From CAZBLK01 sp964492715 (GTDB taxonomy: Bacteria > Bacillota > Clostridia > Lachnospirales > WRBF01): 58,048 nt of DNA. The first letter of the stretch is position 1. Every line of letters starts with the position of its first letter. This document shows, one piece after another, positions 43,172-51,741 of the stretch. The stretch is taken from contig CAZBLK010000017.1 in NCBI GenBank assembly GCA_964492715.1, positions 1 through 58,048 of the forward strand. Reading direction: 5' to 3'. The notes beneath the pieces are model-generated. The model worked only from the letters and a program-made list of their open reading frames with translations. It searched no databases and had not been told where the DNA came from. A program made the translations under genes and the position numbers.

Positions 43172-43228
43172 GGGTCAAGGGGCAAGCCCCTTGCGGTGGT
43201 TTGGGGGCAGCGCCTCCAAGGTCTTAAT
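43172..43228 (+). repeat. Dispersed GC-rich intergenic repeat, subtype A
   Basis: GGGTCAAGGGGC-aa-GCCCCTTGCGG-tgg, then TTTGGGGGCAGCGCCTCCAAGGTCTTAA. Between dnaN and rlbA, co-oriented. The right hairpin has a compensated C-T/G change. Confidence 0.88.
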
Positions 43229-43313
43229 CTTTAAAACCTCCCAAAGGTCTTTCTGAAAAAAGGAACAGTTTAAAAATGCAAAAAAATGTCAATACTCCAC
43301 AAGAGGTAAACAT

Positions 43314-43526
43314 ATGCAGGAAGTAAAAATAAAAACGGAATACATCAAACTAAGCCAGCTTTTAAAACTAGCTAACTTAGTGGGCCAAGGCTCTGACGCA
43401 AAGTTTATTATCTCGGAAGGACTAGTAACAGTAAACGGCCAAGTAGCCACAGAACGAGGCAAAAAAATTCGCCCAGGTGACACTGTTTGCTTAAAAGGTC
43501 AACCGCCTGTAATGGTAATAGACTAA
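43314..43526 (+). CDS. S4-domain RNA-binding protein YaaA/RlbA
   Basis: Seen: 70 aa. YIKLSQLLKLANLVGQGSDAKFIISEGLVTVNGQVATERGKKIRPGDTVCL is one S4 domain and makes up almost the whole protein. Known: the small S4 protein (yaaA/rlbA) between dnaN and recF is conserved in Firmicutes and implicated in ribosome maturation. The ATG at 43314 follows AGAGGT by 6 nt; one base separates its stop from recF. Confidence 0.93.
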   Translation: MQEVKIKTEYIKLSQLLKLANLVGQGSDAKFIISEGLVTVNGQVATERGKKIRPGDTVCLKGQPPVMVID

Positions 43527-43527
43527 T

Positions 43528-44613
43528 ATGTACGTCAACAACGTAACACTAAAATCGTTTAGAAACTACAATGAGCAAAAAATAAACCTTACTAAAAGTG
43601 TGAATATCTTTTGCGGTGCAAATGCCCAAGGCAAAACAAATCTTTTAGAAGCAATTTATTTTTGCGGAATGGGTCGCTCACACCGAACAAACGTCAGCAA
43701 GGAACTCGTTATGTTCGGCAATTCCGACGCCCACATTCGGCTTTTTGTTTCCGAACACGAAACAAATGTTTCCGATAAAATTGACGTGCACATTCAAAAG
43801 GACGGCAAAAAAGGTGTAGCTATAAATGGTCTTGCCATTAAAAAAATGGGAGACCTTTTCGGTCATTTGCTTTGTGTTATGTTTTCGCCAGAGGACCTTC
43901 AGCTAATAAAGCACGGTCCGCACGCACGCCGCCGCTTTTTAGACATGGAACTTTGCCAGCTAAGCTCGGTTTATTACTACGAACTAAAGCAATACCACAA
44001 AGTTTTAAACGAACGCAATAACCTTTTAAAACAAATTCGTACAAATAGAAGTCACAAAGAAACGCTTTTTGTTTGGGACGAACAACTAGTTTCCCACGGA
44101 ATAAAAATTATTGACTACCGTTTTGATTTTATTGAAAAATTAAACGAGCTTGCAAGCGAAATTCATGGTAAAATAACAAAGGGTAAAGAACACCTACACA
44201 TAGTTTACAAACAAAGTGTCACCAAAGAGCAGTTCATGGAAAAGCTAACAAAAAGTTTCGAGCGTGACGTGCTGTGCGGCAGCACAACACTTGGCATACA
44301 CAAAGACGACATTTTGTTTTTTATAAACAACATAGACAGCAAAGCTTTCGGCTCGCAAGGGCAACAGCGCACAGCGGCGCTTTCAACAAAACTAGCCGAA
44401 ATAGAAATTATTAAAAGCCGAAAACACGACACGCCTGTTCTTCTTTTAGACGACGTAATGTCGGAACTGGACTTGGACAGACAAAGCTTTCTTTTAGAAG
44501 GCATAAGCGGTGTTCAAACACTTATCACCTGCACAGGCAGCTATTCAGAAATTGAAAAAAAGTGCAACAGTGTAAAAGTGTTTTTCGTATCAAACGGCAT
44601 AATAGAAAATTAA
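43528..44613 (+). CDS. recF: DNA replication and repair protein RecF
   Basis: Seen: 361 aa. SMC-like ATPase with LKSFRNYNEQKINL at the start, Walker A GANAQGKTN (about 30-38), signature QGQQRTAAL and Walker B PVLLLDDVMSELD. Known: loads RecA at ssDNA gaps with RecO and RecR. Start is 1 nt after the rlbA stop, so they are coupled. Full length. Confidence 0.97.
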   Translation: MYVNNVTLKSFRNYNEQKINLTKSVNIFCGANAQGKTNLLEAIYFCGMGRSHRTNVSKELVMFGNSDAHIRLFVSEHETNVSDKIDVHIQKDGKKGVAINGLAIKKMGDLFGHLLCVMFSPEDLQLIKHGPHARRRFLDMELCQLSSVYYYELKQYHKVLNERNNLLKQIRTNRSHKETLFVWDEQLVSHGIKIIDYRFDFIEKLNELASEIHGKITKGKEHLHIVYKQSVTKEQFMEKLTKSFERDVLCGSTTLGIHKDDILFFINNIDSKAFGSQGQQRTAALSTKLAEIEIIKSRKHDTPVLLLDDVMSELDLDRQSFLLEGISGVQTLITCTGSYSEIEKKCNSVKVFFVSNGIIEN

Positions 44614-44670
44614 AAGGATAGCGCAAGGATAGTGTAAGGATAGTGTAGGGACAATGTGCTGAATCAAAAA

Positions 44671-44731
44671 ACAAAAGTTTTGTCCACTTTTTCAAAAGTG
44701 GCGGGGTTTGGGGCAGAGCCCCAAGGTCTTA
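44671..44731 (+). repeat. Dispersed GC-rich intergenic repeat, subtype B
   Basis: CAAAAGTTTTGTCCACTTTT, TCAAAAGTGGCGGGG, TTTGGGGCAGAGCCCCAAGGTCTTA. Between recF and gyrB, co-oriented. The best-preserved subtype-B copy. Confidence 0.92.
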
Positions 44732-44790
44732 AATCTTTTAAGCATTAGCCAACGTCCTACAAAGATATGATATAAAAGGGGTAAAAAAAC

Positions 44791-46707
44791 GTGACAACAG
44801 TGAAACAGGAATACAACGAAAACCAAATACAGGTTCTGGAAGGTTTGGAAGCTGTAAGAAAACGCCCAGGAATGTATATCGGCACAACGTCAAGCCGAGG
44901 GCTTCACCACTTGGTTTACGAAATAGTCGATAACGCAGTTGACGAAGCGTTGGCAGGTGTCTGCAAAAATATCGTAGTTACAATTCATAAAGATAACTGC
45001 ATTTCGGTTCTTGACGACGGAAGGGGCATACCAATTGGAATTCAGCCACAGCGTGGCATTCCTGCTGTTGAGGTTGTTTTTACGGTGCTTCACGCTGGCG
45101 GTAAGTTTGGCTCTGGCGGCTACAAAGTTTCGGGCGGTTTGCACGGTGTTGGTGCTTCTGTTGTAAACGCACTTTCAGAAGAACTTACTGTACGCATTTT
45201 TAACGAGGGCAAAATTTACGAGCAAACGTACAGCCGTGGAAACGTGATGAAGCCCCTTGAAGTAGTGGGCGAAACAGACATTGAAAGCGGTACTTACGTT
45301 TACTTTAAACCAGACCACCAAATTTTTGAAGAATTAGAGTTTAGCTTTGACACACTAAAGCAAAGGCTTCAAGAAACAGCCTTTTTAACTAAAGGTTTAA
45401 AAATTACAATAATAGACGACCGTGGAGAAGAAAAAAAGGAACGCTCGTTCCACTACGAAGGCGGCATAAAGGAATTTGTCGAGCATATAAACAAAAATAA
45501 AACTGCAATTTACGACAAAGTGTTTTACGCCGAGGGCAGCCGTGAAGGTGTTTATGTCGAGCTTTCAATGCAGCACAGCGAAGACTACTACGAAACTACA
45601 TACTCCTTTGTAAACAACATAAACACAACAGACGGCGGTATGCACGTTCAAGGCTTTCGTACAGGGCTTACAAAAACTATAAACGACTACGGCAGAAAGT
45701 TTAACATTCTAAAAGAAAGCGACAAAAACCTTTCGGGTGACGACGTTCGTGAGGGGCTGACCGCTGTAATTAGCGTGAAAATTGCCGACCCGCAGTTTGA
45801 AAGCCAAACAAAAGCAAAGCTTGGAAACTCGGAAGCAAGAGTAGCTGTAGAATCGGTAATTTGTGAGCAGCTTGCGTACTTCTTGGAAGAAAACCCAACT
45901 GTTGCAAAAACAATTCTTGAAAAAGGTGTTTTGGCAGCACGTGCAAGAGATGCAGCCAAAAAAGCAAGAGAGCTTGTTCGCCGTAAGTCTGTTTTGGAAA
46001 GCGGACGGCTTCCTGGGAAGCTTGCCGATTGCTCCGAACGTGACCCTTCAAAGTGCGAAATTTACATTGTAGAGGGTGACTCGGCAGGCGGCTCTGCAAA
46101 AAGCGCAAGAACCCCAAAAACGCAAGCAATTCTTCCGCTTCGTGGTAAAATAATGAACGTAGAAAAAGCAAGGCTTGACAAAATTTTAAGCAACGAAGAA
46201 ATTAAGTCAATGATACTTGCGTTTGGAACAGGTATTCACGAAGACTTTGACATTTCAAAGCTTCGTTACCACAAAATTATTTTAATGACAGACGCCGACG
46301 TAGACGGAGCGCACATTAGAACGCTTCTTCTTACGTTTTTATATAGATACATGGTTCAGCTTATCGAAGAAGGCATGGTTTACATTGCCCAGCCGCCGCT
46401 CTACAAAGTGGAAAAGGGCAAAAACGAATACTACGCCTACAGCGACGCCGAGCTTGCAAAAATTCTTGAGGAAATTGGACGTGACGGCATAAAGCCGATT
46501 CAACGTTACAAAGGTTTGGGTGAAATGGACGCCGTTCAGCTTTGGGAAACAACAATGGACCCAGACAAGCGTATTCTTTTGAAGGTTGATATGGAGGACG
46601 CCATTCTTGCAGATGAAATTTTTACACAGCTTATGGGTGACAAGGTTGAGCCACGGCGTGAGTTTATAAATGAGTATGCTCAGTATGTTACTAACTTGGA
46701 TATATAA
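44791..46707 (+). CDS. gyrB: DNA gyrase subunit B
   Basis: Seen: 638 aa. GHKL ATPase YNENQIQVLEGLEAVRKRPGMYIG, DNAVDEALAG and GGLHGVGASVVNALS; Toprim motif EIYIVEGDSAGGSAKSARTPKTQAILPLRGKIMNVEKARL; C-terminal RYKGLGEMDAVQLWETTMDP. Known: ATP-hydrolysing subunit of gyrase. GTG start at 44791 after AAGGGG. Normal length for the Gram-positive form. Unusually, gyrA does not follow directly: a small RNA-like unit and an Abi_2 gene are inserted. Confidence 0.98.
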   Translation: MTTVKQEYNENQIQVLEGLEAVRKRPGMYIGTTSSRGLHHLVYEIVDNAVDEALAGVCKNIVVTIHKDNCISVLDDGRGIPIGIQPQRGIPAVEVVFTVLHAGGKFGSGGYKVSGGLHGVGASVVNALSEELTVRIFNEGKIYEQTYSRGNVMKPLEVVGETDIESGTYVYFKPDHQIFEELEFSFDTLKQRLQETAFLTKGLKITIIDDRGEEKKERSFHYEGGIKEFVEHINKNKTAIYDKVFYAEGSREGVYVELSMQHSEDYYETTYSFVNNINTTDGGMHVQGFRTGLTKTINDYGRKFNILKESDKNLSGDDVREGLTAVISVKIADPQFESQTKAKLGNSEARVAVESVICEQLAYFLEENPTVAKTILEKGVLAARARDAAKKARELVRRKSVLESGRLPGKLADCSERDPSKCEIYIVEGDSAGGSAKSARTPKTQAILPLRGKIMNVEKARLDKILSNEEIKSMILAFGTGIHEDFDISKLRYHKIILMTDADVDGAHIRTLLLTFLYRYMVQLIEEGMVYIAQPPLYKVEKGKNEYYAYSDAELAKILEEIGRDGIKPIQRYKGLGEMDAVQLWETTMDPDKRILLKVDMEDAILADEIFTQLMGDKVEPRREFINEYAQYVTNLDI

Positions 46708-46770
46708 ATAAATTAATATAGTGTATAAATTGTGCGAAGGTGCATAAAATAAACTAGCATAACAAAATTA

Positions 46771-46799
46771 TTGACACATAAACAATTATTATGTATACT
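46771..46799 (+). promoter_or_regulatory. Strong promoter of the Abi_2-linked RNA unit
   Basis: TTGACA (46771-46776), 17-nt spacer, TATACT (46794-46799), within the gyrB-abi intergenic region. Predicted start near 46805. Confidence 0.75.
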
Positions 46800-46804
46800 G
46801 TATT

Positions 46805-46907
46805 TGTACCACACATGTGTGCGGTAGGTATAGTGTAATAATAAGTCGATATAATTTAATATGTTAGATCGTACTCCGGTGTCCTTCGGGCCCGGGGTCT
46901 TTTTTTT
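46805..46907 (+). ncRNA. Candidate ~100-nt RNA with intrinsic terminator, linked to the Abi_2 gene
   Basis: The stretch between a consensus promoter and a terminator has no ORF. It opens with a hairpin formed by TACC / GGTA around ACACATGTGT (46807-46826). The middle is AT-rich with weak palindromes such as ATATAATTTAATAT. It ends with the listed GC-rich terminator. Known (from memory): Abi_2/AbiF-type genes have been reported with an associated non-coding RNA that acts as antitoxin. Inference: this is such an RNA, or else an attenuated leader of the Abi_2 mRNA. The family-specific fold was not checked. Confidence 0.5.
46873..46907 (+). terminator. Intrinsic terminator of the RNA unit between gyrB and abi
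   Basis: ACTCCGG pairs with CCGGGGT and an inner TCC / GGG pair closes a TTC-type loop (46873-46898). Then CTTTTTTTT (46899-46907). It is upstream of, not after, the Abi_2 gene. Confidence 0.85.
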
Positions 46908-46951
46908 GGAATTTTGAATTATGTGGCAAACTTGTAGAATTGAGGGGTCAT

Positions 46952-47908
46952 ATGCTAAACAAAGAGTTTAAGAAATATAGAAAGCTAGTGGATATTTTGA
47001 AAAACAAGGGTTTTAGTATAAATGATGAAAGTTCATCAAGCAAAATTATCAGTGTTATAGAACAAGAAAACTACTACAATTTGTTTAATGGGTATAAGGA
47101 TTTGTTTATCGACAAGGAAGCATCTAACTTAAAAAAAAGTGATGTTGTAAAAAACGGCACAGATTTTTTTGAGTTAAAGGCACTATATGATTTTGACAGG
47201 GAAATCAGATTTTTGTTTTTAAAGTATATTTTGATAATTGAAAACAAATTTAAAAGCGCCTTGTCATATGAATTTTCAGCACAATACGGACATGACAACT
47301 ACTTAAAGCTAGATAATTTTAACAGAAATAATTTGCAAAACGTTACAAAGCTAATAGGTGAAATTCATCAAACGATTGCAAGTCAGTTTAAAAATAACAA
47401 CTCTATGATAGTACATTACATAACAAAGTATGGTTATGTTCCGCTGTGGGTTCTTGTAAATGTTTTGTCATTTGGTTCTGTATCAAGGTTGTACTCTAGT
47501 TTAAAAGATTCCGATAAAATTAACATTGCAAAGCGGTTTAACATACCTTTCGATAAGCTTGATAGGTACATGAAAATGCTTTGTATTGCAAGAAACAAAT
47601 GTGCTCATGATGAAAGATTTTACAACATACGATTCAAAGATGCTTTACATACAAATAGCATAAAGGGTTTTAATACATTAAAAATTCCAAAAGACAAGAG
47701 CGGAAGCTACAAAATGGGAATAAATGATGTATTTGCTATTGTAGTGATATTTAAATTAATAGTTGGTGAAAAAGATTTTGATACTTTTGTAAATGAATTA
47801 AACTTAGAATTTGAAAAATTAACAAATGACTTAAAAACAGTTAGTTTATCAGATGTTCAAGCTTCAATGGGTTTTGTTTCAAATTGGAAGGACATTATAA
47901 GCCTTTAA
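46952..47908 (+). CDS. Abi_2 family (AbiD/AbiF-type) HEPN abortive-infection protein
   Basis: Seen: 318 aa from the ATG at 46952, 5 nt after GAGGGG. A TTG at 46940 is in frame but overlaps the ribosome-binding site. KLVDILKNKGFSI and IEQENYYNLFNGYKDLF are the Abi_2 N-terminal blocks; YDFDREIRFLFLKYILIIENKFKSALSYEFSAQYG (79-113) is the central helix pair; R214-N-K-C-A-H219 is an R-x4-H HEPN RNase motif. Codons are more AT-rich and CTT/GCG-poor than in gyrB and gyrA, hinting at transfer. Known: Abi_2 proteins are phage-exclusion factors or RNA toxins. Inserted between gyrB and gyrA, 19 nt before gyrA. Confidence 0.85.
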   Translation: MLNKEFKKYRKLVDILKNKGFSINDESSSSKIISVIEQENYYNLFNGYKDLFIDKEASNLKKSDVVKNGTDFFELKALYDFDREIRFLFLKYILIIENKFKSALSYEFSAQYGHDNYLKLDNFNRNNLQNVTKLIGEIHQTIASQFKNNNSMIVHYITKYGYVPLWVLVNVLSFGSVSRLYSSLKDSDKINIAKRFNIPFDKLDRYMKMLCIARNKCAHDERFYNIRFKDALHTNSIKGFNTLKIPKDKSGSYKMGINDVFAIVVIFKLIVGEKDFDTFVNELNLEFEKLTNDLKTVSLSDVQASMGFVSNWKDIISL

Positions 47909-47927
47909 CAAGCTAAGGAGAATTAAA

Positions 47928-50468
47928 ATGCAATCAAACGAAAACCAAACAGACAAAATTTTACCAATAAAACTGGAAGACGAAATGCGTAATTCATATA
48001 TAAACTACGCAATGAGCGTTATAGCCGCCCGTGCGCTTCCAGACGTGCGTGACGGCTTAAAGCCAGTTCACAGGCGCATTTTGCACTCAATGAATGAGCT
48101 TAACCTTGACCCAACAAAAGGCTACAAAAAGTCTGCACGTATAGTCGGTGACACAATGGGTAAATATCACCCTCACGGTGATTCCTCTATTTACGATGCT
48201 ATGGTGCGCATGGCGCAAGACTTTTCTACAAGGTACTTGCTTGTAGACGGCCACGGAAACTTTGGCTCTATGGACGGCGACGGTGCAGCAGCACAGCGTT
48301 ATACAGAAGCTAGGCTTAGCCGTATGGCGGTTGAAATGCTTCGTGACATAGAAAAAGACACAGTAGACTTTGCGCCAAACTATGACGAAGAATTAACAGA
48401 GCCTACGGTTCTTCCTGCACGCTTTCCAAACCTTTTGGTAAACGGCTCGTCAGGCATTGCAGTAGGCATGGCAACAAACATTCCGCCGCACAACCTAAAA
48501 GAGGTTATCGAAGGAATTTTCAAAATAATGGACAACTACACGCTTGAAAATCGTGATACCGACATAAAAGAGCTTTTGCAAGTTATAAAAGGGCCAGACT
48601 TCCCAACAGGTGCAAAAATTCTTGGCACAAGCGGAATTAAAGAAGCGTACTTAACAGGGCGTGGCAAAGTAACCGTCCGTGCCGTAGCAGAAATTGAAAC
48701 AATGAAAAACGGCAGAAGCATGATTGTTGTAACAGAGCTTCCATACCAAGTTAACAAAGCACGAATGGTTGAAAAAATTGGTTTGTTAGTAAGCGAAAAG
48801 AAAATTGAAGGAATTTCAGACATTCGTGACGAATCCGACAGAAACGGCGTTCGTGTTGTCATAGAGCTTAAAAGAGACGCAAATGCAAACGTAATTTTAA
48901 ACCAGCTTTATAAGTTTTCCCAAATGCAGGAAAGTTTTGGAATTAACATGCTTGCGCTTGTTGACAACAAGCCGAAAGTGCTTAACCTGAAAGAAATTTT
49001 AGTTCACTACTTAGAGCATCAAAAGGAAGTTGTCATCCGCCGTACAAGGTACGAGCTTGCAAAGGCTGAAAAACGTGCCCACATTTTAGAAGGCTACTTA
49101 ATTGCACTTGATAACATTGATGAAGTGCTTAACATAATAAGAAGCTCAAAAGACACGCAAACGGCAAGACAACGTCTTACAGAGCGTTTTGGTCTCTCAG
49201 ACGAGCAAACAGCCGCAATCGTTGACATGCGTTTCAGAAGCCTTACAGGGCTTGAGCGTGACAAAATTGAAAACGAGTACAATGAAATTAAAGAACTAAT
49301 AAAAGAACTAAACGCAATTTTGGCAGACGAAACAAGGCTTTACGCCGTAATACGTGAGGAGCTTTCTATTATCCTTACAAAGTACGGTGACACACGCAGA
49401 ACCCAAATTGAAGTTGACCAAGGCGAAATTGATTATGAAGACTTAATAGACGAGGAAACATCAGTCGTTACGCTTTCGTTTATGGACTACATAAAGCGTC
49501 TGCCGCTTTCTACGTACAAAAGCCAAAACAGGGGCGGACGTGGCATAATGGGTATGCAAACAAGGGAAGAAGACGTTGTAAAAAGCTTGTTCATAGCAAG
49601 CACCCACGACTACATTCTTTTCTTCACAAGCCTTGGAAAAGTGTATTGCATAAAGGCATACGAAATTCCAGAGGCTGGGCGTGTTGCAAAAGGGCTTGCA
49701 ATTGTAAACTTGCTTAATTTAAGCGAGGGAGAAAAAATAGCCGCCGTAATTCCTGTTCGTGAGTTTTCTGAAAACGAATACATTATGATGGTCACAAAGC
49801 AAGGGCTTGCGAAAAAGACAGCAATGTCGCAGTTTTCACGCATTAGAAAAGGGGGACTTTTAGCGTTAAGCTTTAAGGAGTCCGACGAGCTTATAACAGT
49901 GCTTAGAACAAACGGTACAAACGAAGTGTTTATAGCTACTAGAAACGGCTTGGGGCTTCGCTTCCATGAAAAAGAAATCCGCCCAATGGGTCGTGGTGCC
50001 GCAGGTGTTATAGCAATTAGGCTTCTTAAGGAAGACTGTGTTGTAGCGGCAGACGTTTTGGACGACGACAACGAAAGCCAAATTCTTTTCGTTTCAAGCG
50101 GTGGTTTTGGCAAGCGTACAGACAGAGATGAATTTGCGCTTAGGCATAGGGGCGGACAAGGCATTAAAATTTACCGTTTAACAGAAAAGACAGGCTCTGT
50201 TGTAGGTGTTGCAAAAGTTAATGACAAAGAGCAGCTTATGCTTATAAATTCCGAAGGTGTTGTTTTGCGGCTTAGAGTTTCTGACATTTCTCAGCAAGGC
50301 AGAAATACGACAGGCGTTAAGCTTATTAACCTTGCAGAAGGCAGCAGCGTAATGAGCATTGCAAAAATTAATGCTGATGATGTTGACGAGGATAAAGACG
50401 CTGTTTTAGAAGTTGCAGATGTTGATGTTGTTGATGTTTCAGAAACAGACGAAACTTTAGAACAATAA
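47928..50468 (+). CDS. gyrA: DNA gyrase subunit A
   Basis: Seen: 846 aa. Active-site tyrosine Y125 in AAQRYTEARLS; quinolone-resistance region GKYHPHGDSSIYDAMVRMAQ with Ser86 and Asp90 (E. coli Ser83/Asp87 equivalents) in the sensitive state; GyrA box QNRGGRG in the C-terminal beta-pinwheel, followed by a long acidic tail. Known: DNA-cleaving subunit of gyrase. AAGGAG 7 nt before the ATG. Because a terminator lies between gyrB and abi, gyrA must rely on read-through or on a promoter in or near abi. Confidence 0.98.
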   Translation: MQSNENQTDKILPIKLEDEMRNSYINYAMSVIAARALPDVRDGLKPVHRRILHSMNELNLDPTKGYKKSARIVGDTMGKYHPHGDSSIYDAMVRMAQDFSTRYLLVDGHGNFGSMDGDGAAAQRYTEARLSRMAVEMLRDIEKDTVDFAPNYDEELTEPTVLPARFPNLLVNGSSGIAVGMATNIPPHNLKEVIEGIFKIMDNYTLENRDTDIKELLQVIKGPDFPTGAKILGTSGIKEAYLTGRGKVTVRAVAEIETMKNGRSMIVVTELPYQVNKARMVEKIGLLVSEKKIEGISDIRDESDRNGVRVVIELKRDANANVILNQLYKFSQMQESFGINMLALVDNKPKVLNLKEILVHYLEHQKEVVIRRTRYELAKAEKRAHILEGYLIALDNIDEVLNIIRSSKDTQTARQRLTERFGLSDEQTAAIVDMRFRSLTGLERDKIENEYNEIKELIKELNAILADETRLYAVIREELSIILTKYGDTRRTQIEVDQGEIDYEDLIDEETSVVTLSFMDYIKRLPLSTYKSQNRGGRGIMGMQTREEDVVKSLFIASTHDYILFFTSLGKVYCIKAYEIPEAGRVAKGLAIVNLLNLSEGEKIAAVIPVREFSENEYIMMVTKQGLAKKTAMSQFSRIRKGGLLALSFKESDELITVLRTNGTNEVFIATRNGLGLRFHEKEIRPMGRGAAGVIAIRLLKEDCVVAADVLDDDNESQILFVSSGGFGKRTDRDEFALRHRGGQGIKIYRLTEKTGSVVGVAKVNDKEQLMLINSEGVVLRLRVSDISQQGRNTTGVKLINLAEGSSVMSIAKINADDVDEDKDAVLEVADVDVVDVSETDETLEQ

Positions 50469-50606
50469 TAAACAAAAAACTTTGGGCTATGCCAGAAGCA
50501 AAACTTTTTATTTATAAAGGCGGCAGAAATTTGTCGCCTTTATAAATAGGTTACATATTAATATTTTTGGGGATACTAAACACATAATTATAAAAGGAGT
50601 GTTAGT

Positions 50607-50831
50607 ATGCCCAAAACGACTAAAGCTGAAACTAAAGACAAAAAACAACAAAAACCAAAAACAGAAGCCGAGCTTTTAAAGTACGAAATAGCCGAGGAGC
50701 TTGGACTTATTGACAAAATAGAAAAGCTTGGCTGGAAGTCGTTAACTGCAAAGGAAAGCGGTAAAATTGGCGGTTTAATGACAAAGCGTGCAAGAGAAGG
50801 TAAAAAAGATGAAAACCCAAAGGGTGATTAA
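50607..50831 (+). CDS. Alpha/beta-type small acid-soluble spore protein
   Basis: Seen: 74 aa. LKYEIAEELGLIDKIEKLGWKSLTAKESGKIGGLMTKRAREGKK covers the SASP consensus, with the conserved KYEIAxELG helix and the G-x-I-G-G-x-M-T-K-R block. The lysine-rich N-terminus is typical of clostridial members. Known: coats spore DNA and is cleaved by germination protease. The ATG at 50607 has AAAGGAG 9 nt upstream. The stop abuts the Rpn-type start. Confirms endospore formation. Confidence 0.88.
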   Translation: MPKTTKAETKDKKQQKPKTEAELLKYEIAEELGLIDKIEKLGWKSLTAKESGKIGGLMTKRAREGKKDENPKGD

Positions 50832-51639
50832 ATGTCTACTATAAAAAGAATTCTTCCGCCAAAGGTGGACGTAGTTTTTAAACTGTTGTTCGGTGACGTT
50901 AGAAACACCGAAATTTTGATAGACTTTCTTCAAGCGGTTTTACAGCTTGAAGACGGTGAGTTTTCTCGTATACAGCTTGTGGACACACATTTGAAAAGAG
51001 AAGCTCTCGATGACAAACTTGGTATAGTTGACGTAATGGCTACACTAACAAGTGGCAAAATAATTCACATAGAAATGCAAGTTGTCGAACAACCCGAAAT
51101 GGCAGAACGTATTATATACTATAACTCAAAAGCGTTTGTGTCACAGCTTAAGCAAAATGAACCATATTCAGCATTAAAAAAGACTATAAGCATAGTTATT
51201 GTAAACTTTAATTTTATAAAAGGAAGCAGCAAATGCCACTGTGTTTTTTCTTTTAGAGAAAAGGACGAAGGTATTTTGTTTAGTGATATAGTTGAAATTA
51301 ACACACTAGAACTTCCAAAAACTTACGAATTGACAAACAACACAAAGCTAACTGACTGGCTAAATTTCTTAAAAGCGGAAAAAGAGGAGGAGTTTGACAT
51401 GCTTGCACAAAAAAATCCAGTTATTTTTAAAGCAGTGGGTGAGTTAAAAAGACTTAGTGCTGATGAAGAAGCGCAACTTCTTTTTGAGGCTAGAGAAAAA
51501 CGGTTAAGAGACGAAATTTCTGGTAAGGAAAGTGCTTTCAAGGAAGGGATAAAAGAAGGAATAAAAGAAGGAATAATAAAAACTGCACAAAACATGTTAG
51601 CAAATGGGTTTGATGTAAAAACAATTTCCTTAGCTACAG
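50832..51639 (+). CDS. Rpn-type PD-(D/E)XK nuclease/putative transposase, 5' part (cut by assembly gap)
   Basis: Seen: 269 aa before the Ns. PPKVDVVFKLLFGDVRNTEILIDFLQAVL is the Rpn/PDDEXK_2 opening. LGIVDVMATLTSGKIIHIEMQVV holds the catalytic D-x(n)-E-x-Q core (D in IVDV, E-M-Q). SQLKQNEPYSALKKTISIVIVNF follows. Near the end the acidic/basic helix leads into three KEGI units. Known: recombination-promoting nuclease homologues of the RpnA-E/YhgA family. Ends in the gap; the true C-terminus is probably the fragment at 51742-51972. Directly follows the SASP gene. Confidence 0.85.
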
Positions 51640-51739
51640 NNNNNNNNNNNNNNNNNNNNNNNNNNNNNNNNNNNNNNNNNNNNNNNNNNNNNNNNNNNNN
51701 NNNNNNNNNNNNNNNNNNNNNNNNNNNNNNNNNNNNNNN
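51640..51739. other. Assembly gap (100 Ns)
   Basis: Exactly 100 Ns, the conventional filler for an unknown-size scaffold gap. The sequence just inside both edges is the same Rpn C-terminal block. Confidence 0.99.
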
Positions 51740-51741
51740 AG

